A stretch of DNA of 38,268 bases, from NCBI GenBank assembly GCA_012841375.1, contig DUUV01000104.1, positions 1-38,268 on the forward strand. The letters are read 5' to 3'. The number at the start of each line of letters is the position of its first letter. The first letter of the stretch is position 1. The position numbers and the translations under genes were made by a program. The notes beneath the pieces are model-generated. The model was not told the origin of the DNA. It saw nothing but the letters and a program-made list of their open reading frames with translations, and did not search any database. Shown in pieces: positions 22,774 through 29,309 of this stretch. Source of the stretch: Candidatus Fermentithermobacillaceae bacterium. Its GTDB lineage: Bacteria > Bacillota > Sulfobacillia > Fermentithermobacillales > Fermentithermobacillaceae.

Positions 22774-24408
22774 TTACTTCCTTCTCAGTACCTTTCCCGC
22801 GTAAACCGGCTTGACTTCGCCTTTCTCCATGGCCACTTTCCCGTTCACCAGCACGTAATGGATGCCTGCCGGCTTCCGGTAAGGCTCTTTCCCCGTGGCC
22901 GTGTCCATGAGCTCGGCGGGGTCCAGGACAACAAGGTCAGCCCAGTAGCCGACCTCGACGAGCCCTCTGTCGGGAATCCCCATGGTCCTGGCGGGCATGA
23001 ACGTGCACTTTCTCACGGCTTCTTCGAAGGAGAACAGGCGGTCCTCTTTCACGAACCTCCCCGCGATTCTTGGAAACGTGCCGAAGTGCCTCGGGTGTAT
23101 GGGCGTGGGCGATAGTGGCCTGTCGACGTTGAAGGCATCCGTCCCGGCCATGACGAATTCGGCTTTCACAACCGTACGTACATCATCGGCTCCGATGGCT
23201 GCAGCGGCCCATACGTCCAACCCGTCACTGAAAATGAGGTCCAAGAGGATATCGACTGCGGGCTTGCCGGCCTCTTCTGCGTACTCGCCCAGAATCCGTC
23301 CCTCAACTTGAGGGATCGACGGCGCCTTCACGATCACGTAGTTTGAAAGGCGCGGCATGGCTGCGGCCAGTTCGGGCAGGGCCCTGACCTTTTCTTTGTT
23401 GGAGGTGTCTCTGAAGAACGCGCGGATGTCCTCCACCGAAGGGAACCTGGGATACTCATCATTGTCGCCTGCGATTAGTTTCCTCCAGACATCGCCGGCG
23501 ATCGAGGCAAGTGAACTGGCCTGGGCGAACTCGTAAGGATAGACGTCCGCGGTGATGCGTAGACCTTGCTTCCGGGCCTCCGCGATCATCTCGAGACTCC
23601 TATTCACCTTGCCGAAGTGCTTCTTGCCGGTGGACTTGTGATGGGAGATCTCGGCCTTTACTCCTGACTTCCGGGCGATCTCAATTACTTCCTGAACCGA
23701 GGGGAACAGGTTCTCCCCTTCGTTCTTCATGTGCGTCGAGTACATGCCGTCGTATTTCGCGACCACTTCGGCAAGGGCGATTATCTCATCGGTGTCGGCA
23801 TGCCCGCCGGGCCGGTAGCTCCTTCCCGTGGACATCCCCCAAGCGCCTGCCTCCATGGCGTCTTCCAGCAGGACCTTCATTGCCGGAAGTTCCCCCGGAG
23901 CCGGAGGGCGCTTCTCGGTTCCCACAACGTGGGCCCTAAGCAAGCTTTGGCCTACGAGCGGCGCGATGTTGACGCCGATGCCGGTAGCATCTACGGTGTC
24001 CATCCACTCACCGAAAGAGTGCCACGACCAACTCATATCATTGTAGGTGTCCCGGTCTACGAGCCCCGATATGAGGCCCCTCAGCACGCTCTTGCGGGTC
24101 TCATCTTTTGAAGGCGCGACCGACCACCCGCAGCTTCCCACTACTTCGGTGGTGATACCCTGGGACAACGAGCTCTCGCCTTTTCGGTGAGACAGAATGG
24201 AGAGGTCGGAATGGGAGTGCATATCGATGAATCCGGGAGTCACGCATAAGCCGGGTACATCCAGCACGGTTTTCGCGGCGGCCTGAGACAGGTTCCCTAC
24301 GGACACTATTCTTCCCGATTTCACGCCGACGTCGGCCCGGAACGCGCTTCTGCCCGAGCCGTCCACAACTTGGGCCCCACGTATCACAAGATCCAACAAC
24401 CGGTCCAC
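22774..24408 (-). CDS. N-acyl-D-amino-acid deacylase (D-aminoacylase)
   Basis: This 544-residue protein belongs to the amidohydrolase superfamily and removes the acyl group from N-acyl-D-amino acids, or an equivalent group from a related D-substrate. Visible metal and substrate motifs are DMHSHSD (His64, His66), GSCGW (Cys93, the conserved metal-bridging Cys of D-aminoacylases), STHMKNEG, ISHHK and GTDAF. The C-terminal beta part contains GYWADLVVLDP and VLVNGKV. The annotated start is GTG 24408. A TTG four codons in is better spaced from the SD AGGGGGTGG and may be the real start. It is cytoplasmic and would recycle D-amino acids from peptidoglycan or peptides. Confidence 0.9.
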   Translation of the reverse strand: MDRLLDLVIRGAQVVDGSGRSAFRADVGVKSGRIVSVGNLSQAAAKTVLDVPGLCVTPGFIDMHSHSDLSILSHRKGESSLSQGITTEVVGSCGWSVAPSKDETRKSVLRGLISGLVDRDTYNDMSWSWHSFGEWMDTVDATGIGVNIAPLVGQSLLRAHVVGTEKRPPAPGELPAMKVLLEDAMEAGAWGMSTGRSYRPGGHADTDEIIALAEVVAKYDGMYSTHMKNEGENLFPSVQEVIEIARKSGVKAEISHHKSTGKKHFGKVNRSLEMIAEARKQGLRITADVYPYEFAQASSLASIAGDVWRKLIAGDNDEYPRFPSVEDIRAFFRDTSNKEKVRALPELAAAMPRLSNYVIVKAPSIPQVEGRILGEYAEEAGKPAVDILLDLIFSDGLDVWAAAAIGADDVRTVVKAEFVMAGTDAFNVDRPLSPTPIHPRHFGTFPRIAGRFVKEDRLFSFEEAVRKCTFMPARTMGIPDRGLVEVGYWADLVVLDPAELMDTATGKEPYRKPAGIHYVLVNGKVAMEKGEVKPVYAGKVLRRK

Positions 24409-24460
24409 CCCCTAGTTTGTTCCTAAGGATATTCTCCTGAACCGGCGCCCGAGTCCTGCC

Positions 24461-24492
24461 GCAGTCACGTCTCTCGCTGCCTGCATATTATG
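24461..24492 (+). promoter_or_regulatory. Candidate sporulation-sigma promoter of the repeat-protein gene
   Basis: CATATTATGTC begins at 24484, 43 bp before the GTG start, and differs at one base from the element upstream of the YjcZ-like gene (CATAATATGTC). It fits a SigG -10 (CATNNTA) and partly fits SigE/SigK -10 patterns. GCAGT (24461-24465) is a weak -35 at 18 bp. Confidence 0.4.
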
Positions 24493-24526
24493 TCACCGAG
24501 GTATTCACAAAAGAGGTGACAGTGGG

Positions 24527-26149
24527 GTGAGCAACTGCATTAGCGCATGTCTCGTTAAGGTCCTGCAACAGCAGCTGCGGAGAATCGAGGCCAAACTCGA
24601 CAACCCGCGGACCGGGCTTTGCGAGATCAAGTCTGAGGTGGCCGTAGTTGAGGGAGCTGTGACCGATCCGTGTTTCGGACTCAAGCAGATTGCCGAGGGT
24701 GTGGCGAATCTTGAGGATATCCTGTGTGACATCGAACCGAAAGAACTCGCTTGCGTGTTGGAAGCCATCCAGGATGGAGTAGAGCATATTGAGGCCAAAC
24801 TGGACGACCCGTGTTTCGGTCTGGAAGAGATCAAGGACGAAGTAAGAGGCATAGAGGAAGCCGTCCAAGCCATAAAGGACATACTCAAGGACGCGCCCAA
24901 GGACGGACGTAAAGACAATGATCTTGACGAGATCAAGGAGATCGTCGAAGGCATCGCCGATGAAGTGGATGACATCGAGGATAAGCTTGACAGTCCGGAG
25001 TTCGGTCTGGCGGAGATCAAAGAAGAGGTAAAGGAGATCGAGGACCAACTCAAGAGGCTGGACCTGGAGGATATCCGCTGCCTGCTCAGGGACATCAAAG
25101 AAGCGGTAGATGACATTGAGGACGAGGTCGAGGACGAAGAGCACGGCCTGGCGGAGATCAAGGACGAGGTAAAGGGGATCGAGGACCAACTCAAGAGGCT
25201 GGATCTGGAGGATATCCGCTGCCTGCTCAGGGACATCAAAGAAGCGGTGGGTGACATTGAAGACGAGGTCGAGGACGAAGAGCACGGCTTGGAGGAGATC
25301 AAGAAGGAAATAAAGGAGATCGAGTGCCTGCTCAAGAGCCTGGACGTGGAAGACCTGAAATGTTTCCTGGACCGGATCAAGGAAGCGGTAGGCGACATCG
25401 AGGACGCGATTGAGGACCCGGAGTTCGGCCTTTGCGAGATAAAGAAGGAGATCCGGGACATAGAATGCCTTCTCAGAGAACTGGACATGAGAGACCTCCT
25501 GTGCCTGCTTGCGCGCATCAAGGCAGACATCTGCGACGTGCAGGCCGCTCTGAACGATCCTTGCACGGGCCTTCTCGAGATCAAGAACGAGGTAAGGGAC
25601 ATCGAATGCAAGCTGGATAACCCCGAGTACGGCCTTGCCGAGATCAAGCGCGAAGTCAGGGACATTGAGGATAAGCTGGATAACCCCGAATACGGTCTGG
25701 CCGAGATAAAGGCCGAGGTAAGGCAGATCCTGGAGGAGTGCTGCGACGGTAACGGAAATGGACCGGTGGACGAGGAGGCTCAGACGTCAGGCCCGATGTT
25801 CAAGGCAAATCAGGCCAGTTCGGTCATCGTTCAGGTCCTAAACTACTTCAGCGAACCGGTAGAAGTGAGTATCTCTGTCCTGAACCTGCCGCTCAGCGGG
25901 ACGAAGGAAGACGTCCCCGGGTCGCCGGTCACGGTGACCATAGATGCCGACGAAACCTTCGCCCAGGCGTTCGACATATCGGATTCGGTCGCCTACGAGG
26001 TCCAGATTTTCACCGATAACCCGCAATGGGTGAGGTACTGGTCCGGGTCCAGGACACAGCCGGCCAACGTGGCCCTTACTGCGAGTACCATCCTTCCTGA
26101 GAACATCGTGCTTCACGCCGACTTTGTCCGGCAGCCGCTCGCCCCTTAG
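24527..26149 (+). CDS. Large acidic repeat protein with coiled-coil units and a C-terminal beta domain
   Basis: This 540-residue protein is dominated by ten copies of a motif of the form LDxPxxGLxEIKxEV (about residues 20-425). Successive copies are spaced 21, 47, 62, 47, 47, 47, 47, 21 and 21 residues apart. Twenty-one is three heptads, and the 47-residue form adds a 26-residue helical insert such as QLKRLDLEDIRCLLRDIKEA. The units are highly acidic and carry many cysteines. The N-terminus has no signal peptide. A final domain of about 115 residues, from VIVQVLNYFSEP on, looks beta-rich. Two 141-bp units at 25036 and 25177 are almost identical, showing recent duplication. The start is GTG 24527 with SD AGAGGTG. 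I know similar EIKxEV repeats in clostridial proteins but no function. The upstream element suggests sporulation, perhaps a spore-surface role. A strong terminator follows. Confidence 0.8.
   Translation: MSNCISACLVKVLQQQLRRIEAKLDNPRTGLCEIKSEVAVVEGAVTDPCFGLKQIAEGVANLEDILCDIEPKELACVLEAIQDGVEHIEAKLDDPCFGLEEIKDEVRGIEEAVQAIKDILKDAPKDGRKDNDLDEIKEIVEGIADEVDDIEDKLDSPEFGLAEIKEEVKEIEDQLKRLDLEDIRCLLRDIKEAVDDIEDEVEDEEHGLAEIKDEVKGIEDQLKRLDLEDIRCLLRDIKEAVGDIEDEVEDEEHGLEEIKKEIKEIECLLKSLDVEDLKCFLDRIKEAVGDIEDAIEDPEFGLCEIKKEIRDIECLLRELDMRDLLCLLARIKADICDVQAALNDPCTGLLEIKNEVRDIECKLDNPEYGLAEIKREVRDIEDKLDNPEYGLAEIKAEVRQILEECCDGNGNGPVDEEAQTSGPMFKANQASSVIVQVLNYFSEPVEVSISVLNLPLSGTKEDVPGSPVTVTIDADETFAQAFDISDSVAYEVQIFTDNPQWVRYWSGSRTQPANVALTASTILPENIVLHADFVRQPLAP
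25036..25317 (+). repeat. Near-identical 141-bp tandem repeat within the repeat-protein gene
   Basis: Copies at 25036-25176 and 25177-25317 encode the 47-residue unit and match closely at the DNA level, including the stretch from GAGGACCAACTCAAGAGGCT on. Silent and conservative differences are few, which indicates recent duplication or gene conversion inside the gene. Confidence 0.75.
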
Positions 26150-26169
26150 GAAGCAGCGTGCGGCATCAC

Positions 26170-26203
26170 GAGGGGCGCCGGGCTCGGGCGCCCCTCTCCT
26201 CTT
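26170..26203 (+). terminator. Strong intrinsic terminator of the repeat-protein gene
   Basis: GAGGGGCGCC (26170-26179) and GGCGCCCCTC (26187-26196) form a perfect 10-bp stem with a 7-base loop, followed by TCCTCTT. Confidence 0.75.
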
Positions 26204-26279
26204 GGCTAGGGAAGCCCCCGAAGATGAATCGCTGGATGATGTGAGGCTCGACCCCTCTCCTCTTGGCCAGGGAAACCCC
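26191..26279. repeat. Imperfect 28-bp direct repeat between repeat-protein and sigma-factor genes
   Basis: CCCCTCTCCTCTTGGCTAGG with AAGCCCC (26191-26218) recurs with two differences at 26252-26279, 61 bp apart. The first copy includes the 3' arm of the terminator at 26170, so the second looks like a partial duplication of the terminator tail. Confidence 0.6.
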
Positions 26280-26419
26280 TCTGACTTCTGATAGTCGCCT
26301 CTTGGCGTCACTGGTAGAATGAGGCTGGATTTCACTCATGTACCGTGAGACCTATTCCGCCTTCCTGCCGTATTCCTTGGTTGAAGGCCGGGTCGGCTGA
26401 TCAGGGGGATTTCTTCCCG

Positions 26420-26986
26420 GTGGAAGACAGAAAGCTCGTAGAGAGCGCCCAGCGAGGCGACAAGGACGCGTTCGCCACCCTGGTGCAGAGATACCATAGG
26501 AATATATACAGCCTGGCTTACCGGATGACCGGCAATCGCGAGGATGCGATGGATGTAACCCAGGAAGTCCTCCTGAGAGCTTACAGGGCGATTGCTTCGT
26601 TCCAACCGGATAAGCCGTTTTTGCCTTGGATCTACAGGATTACCTGGAATATCTGTGCGGACAGAGGGAGGAAGATCGGCAGGACTCCAAGCGAGGAGTC
26701 GATTGACGATGCAAACGCCGGCGCTTCGAGGCTCGCCAGTTCGGCGCCGAGCCCGGACAAAGAGTTTGAGAGGCAAGAGGTTGCGCGTGTCCTTCGAGGG
26801 GCCATTGATCAGTTGGCCGAAGGGTACCGCGAGCTCATTATTCTTTTTCACCTGGAGGGCCTTTCGATTAGGGAGATATCAGATGTGACCGATATGAAGG
26901 AAACGGTTATAAAGAACAGACTCTACAGAGGAAGACAGATGCTCAAGAGAATCCTTGAGGCGGGTGGGCTTGTATGGACAGTGTGA
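26420..26986 (+). CDS. ECF-type RNA polymerase sigma factor
   Basis: This 188-residue sigma-70 factor of the extracytoplasmic function class has region 2 (VQRYHRNIYSLAYRMTGNREDAMDVTQEVLLRAYRA, about 23-58, then PFLPWIYRITWNICAD) and region 4 (LAEGYRELIILFHLEGLSIREISD), ending in a helix-turn-helix with TVIKNRLYRGRQMLKRIL. It would direct RNA polymerase to stress promoters and is held inactive by the anti-sigma factor encoded next. The start is GTG 26420, nine bases after AGGGGGAT. A GTG at 26345 gives an extra 25 residues without family similarity. It opens a four-gene operon with anti-sigma, PspC and LiaF-like genes, which marks a cell-envelope stress response. No own-type promoter was identified. 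Confidence 0.92.
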   Translation: MEDRKLVESAQRGDKDAFATLVQRYHRNIYSLAYRMTGNREDAMDVTQEVLLRAYRAIASFQPDKPFLPWIYRITWNICADRGRKIGRTPSEESIDDANAGASRLASSAPSPDKEFERQEVARVLRGAIDQLAEGYRELIILFHLEGLSIREISDVTDMKETVIKNRLYRGRQMLKRILEAGGLVWTV

Positions 26987-27031
26987 CTCAAAGTACGGGC
27001 GCCGGAGAGCCTTGTCAGGGGGTGAGCGGTT

Positions 27032-27673
27032 ATGCCGGTACTCAGGTGTCCTGACGACATAAGGCTCGAAAGCTATTTCTATGGGGACCTGGCTCCGCTT
27101 GAGGAATCACTAATCAGGCTCCACGTGGGCACGTGCCCGAAGTGCCGAGCAAAGATCGAAGAGCTACGACAGTTCAACGCTTTTCTCCGGCTGTACCCGG
27201 TCGAAGAGCCGCCTATGGGATTTGAAGATGACCTTTTGAGGATGGTCAGATCGTGGGACTTCGGCCCCGACCCGGTTCCTTCCGGCACAGAAGAGGATCT
27301 GGAAGAAGAGAAAATCGAGATGTCTTGGGGCTACAAGGTACGTTGGGCGGTCGCCTCGCTTGTCCTGGCCCTGGGTTCGATCCTTCAGTACAAGTACGGG
27401 TCGTTCTTGCCTACCGCGTTTGGAAAGGGCACGAACCTCCTCTCATCCCTGCAAGACATGGGTGCCCTATGGAGGCAGATCGTGTCGGGAGCCTGGTGGG
27501 ATGGCTTGGTCTCGGTGGCAACTGCCCTCCGGACCGACGGACTCGCTTCACTGGAGATCCTTCAATCCGCATTACCTTCCCAAATCGCTAGCGTACTTGT
27601 ATTCGGCGGGATAACGATGGTGGTTTTTCTGAACCAACGCAAAGCTTCCAAGGACGGAGGAGAGGGTACCTAA
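27032..27673 (+). CDS. Membrane anti-sigma factor with zinc-finger (zf-HC2) domain
   Basis: This 213-residue protein begins with a zinc-binding anti-sigma domain. The ligands His31, Cys35 and Cys38 are visible in HVGTCPKC, preceded by LESYFYGDLAPLEESLIRL. A hydrophobic helix follows at about 104-120 (WAVASLVLALGSI), then an extracytoplasmic region of about 65 residues, and a second helix near 191-205 (IASVLVFGGITMVVFL). The cytoplasmic N-terminus would bind the ECF sigma factor, and the outer part may sense envelope damage. Two membrane helices are one more than in the simplest RsiW-like proteins. The gene lies 45 bp after the sigma gene, and its stop overlaps the PspC start by one base (TAATG). 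Confidence 0.88.
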   Translation: MPVLRCPDDIRLESYFYGDLAPLEESLIRLHVGTCPKCRAKIEELRQFNAFLRLYPVEEPPMGFEDDLLRMVRSWDFGPDPVPSGTEEDLEEEKIEMSWGYKVRWAVASLVLALGSILQYKYGSFLPTAFGKGTNLLSSLQDMGALWRQIVSGAWWDGLVSVATALRTDGLASLEILQSALPSQIASVLVFGGITMVVFLNQRKASKDGGEGT

Positions 27674-28272
27674 TGAAGAAGGTATACCGGTCGAGACACA
27701 CTAAAGTTTTGGGCGGAGTGGCAGCCGGCTTGGCCGACTATTTCGGTATGGATGTAACGATCATGAGGCTCCTTTTCGCCCTCCTGCTCGTTACTGTCCC
27801 CAACGTCGTCATCGCCTACATTCTCGCTTGGATTATCATTCCTGAGGAACCCGCCGGGACGACGCAAGACGTATCTCCGGCGAGAACTGCTGACGCGACG
27901 AGTATGGAAACCGGTGGACAGAGTTCGACGGGCGGTATGACCGCCGAAGAGATTCTGCGAAGCAGTGGCGAGTCCCAGTCCCCCGGCTTGCCCGGCGAGG
28001 AGGTTCAAAAGGCCGAGACCCCGGCGGCATCCACACCTAAGGGAGCCGACACCGTGTCTCCATCACCGGCGGGCAACGCACAGGGCTCAAGCATGAGAAG
28101 CCGCCAGTTCACCGGTTTCGTCTTGATAGCCGTGGGCTTAGCGGTCATATTCCGGAGATACGTCCCGAGTTTCGTGTGGAGGCTTCCGTTCAACCTGATT
28201 GGACAGGGTTGGCCTGTGCTCATCATCATAGCCGGCGTCGCTATCATCCTGAGTGCCGTGCGGGGGAGGTAG
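27673..28272 (+). CDS. PspC domain membrane protein with C-terminal LiaF-type membrane segment
   Basis: This 199-residue protein has an N-terminal PspC domain (about 1-57: RSRHTKVLGGVAAGLADYFG and a membrane helix VVIAYILAWIIIP), a Ser/Gly/Pro-rich linker of about 80 residues, and two C-terminal helices (FVLIAVGLAVIFRRYVPSF and WPVLIIIAGVAIILSA) resembling the DUF5668/LiaI-like membrane module of the next protein. PspC proteins help regulate responses to membrane stress. The start at 27673 overlaps the anti-sigma stop (TAATG), and the gene is followed at once by the LiaF-like gene, so the genes are tightly coupled. Confidence 0.88.
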   Translation: MKKVYRSRHTKVLGGVAAGLADYFGMDVTIMRLLFALLLVTVPNVVIAYILAWIIIPEEPAGTTQDVSPARTADATSMETGGQSSTGGMTAEEILRSSGESQSPGLPGEEVQKAETPAASTPKGADTVSPSPAGNAQGSSMRSRQFTGFVLIAVGLAVIFRRYVPSFVWRLPFNLIGQGWPVLIIIAGVAIILSAVRGR

Positions 28273-28277
28273 TAGAG

Positions 28278-29225
28278 TTGACCGGCAGGTTGGTGAACGG
28301 GCTCGTCCTGGTTGTCGTGGGAGCCATCCTTCTCATGAACACCTCGGGTTACCTCCCCTGGAGTGTGTGGGACTCGGCCGTGTCGTTTTGGCCGATACTG
28401 GTTATCGGCCTAGGCCTGCAGCTCTTGTCTACCAGGTGGAGAATCCCCTGGTTCGCTGTGGCCGCCATAGTCATCCTGATCCTCGGCGCGATGTTCCCCC
28501 ACGGGGGTTGGGGCGGGTCCTGGAGGAGGACCAACGGCATTCAGTGGGAGTACCGCGGCCCGTCCTGGAGGCCTTTGGAGAACTCAAAAGACTACTCGGT
28601 GCCTCTCCGGCCGTCAGTATCCAGACTGAAAGTGGAGCTCAGCGCTCCCTCACTTGAGATTGAGGCCAGGGGCGACTCTGGCCTCAACAATCTTGAGTCT
28701 CCACATGCCATGACCGCGCGTATTACTTGGGACAGGTACGAGCCGTCGACTTCATGGCACGACGTCGGCGACGAAGCCCGGGTCTCGGTCAGGGCGCCCG
28801 ATCTGAGCGGGTCTCAGACAGGGAAACAAGTGTGGGACCTCAACCTGAACTCCTCACTCCCCACTTCGATCAACGTGACCGGCGGAGTCGCCAACGCCAC
28901 CCTCGACTGCGGCCTGGTCTACCTGGACAACGTGGATATCTCGGCAGGTGTTGTCGACCTTGATCTGACTCTGGGACTCACGGGTAAGGACACCAGAGTA
29001 ACGGTTTCCGGCGGCGCGGCGTCGGTCGATGTCTCACTGCCCCGTGCCGCAGGTCTTCGGGTTTCCCTATCAAGCCCCCTCACCATCACGCACGATTTCG
29101 ACGACCAAGGGCTGACGCGTTCAGGCAATGTATGGGTCACCCCGGACTATGAGGAGGCCTCAACCAGGGTTGACCTCGTCGTGAATTGCGGCGCCGGCAA
29201 GGTCAAGGTGCAGAGGACCGAGTAG
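28278..29225 (+). CDS. LiaF-like protein with toastrack domain
   Basis: This 315-residue protein starts with a membrane module of three to four helices (GLVLVVVGAILLMNTSGYLPW, FWPILVIGLGLQLL, WFAVAAIVILILGAMF). A beta-helical toastrack-type domain follows (from about residue 100), rich in repeated turns such as VANATLDCGLVYLDNVDIS and GGAASVDVSLPRAAGLRV. This architecture matches the LiaF/DUF2154 family, whose members inhibit or tune envelope-stress signalling. Its membrane module resembles the C-terminal helices of the preceding PspC protein. The start is TTG 28278 with SD GGGGAGG. The frame is open further upstream only by overlap with the PspC gene. It ends the four-gene ECF operon. Confidence 0.88.
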   Translation: MTGRLVNGLVLVVVGAILLMNTSGYLPWSVWDSAVSFWPILVIGLGLQLLSTRWRIPWFAVAAIVILILGAMFPHGGWGGSWRRTNGIQWEYRGPSWRPLENSKDYSVPLRPSVSRLKVELSAPSLEIEARGDSGLNNLESPHAMTARITWDRYEPSTSWHDVGDEARVSVRAPDLSGSQTGKQVWDLNLNSSLPTSINVTGGVANATLDCGLVYLDNVDISAGVVDLDLTLGLTGKDTRVTVSGGAASVDVSLPRAAGLRVSLSSPLTITHDFDDQGLTRSGNVWVTPDYEEASTRVDLVVNCGAGKVKVQRTE

Positions 29226-29309
29226 CCCCCTCTTCCGTAGTTCCGTTTACTTCCGCCACATTTTGGGAACATTACCAGCATCACAGTGTAAAGGCGGTAT
29301 TATGTCGTA

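Noticed and set aside
24488-25665. Long antisense frames (265 and 386 codons) opposite the repeat protein
   Set aside because: They mirror the repeats on the other strand, give low-complexity Ser/Arg or Leu/Phe-rich proteins, and have no SD or family similarity.
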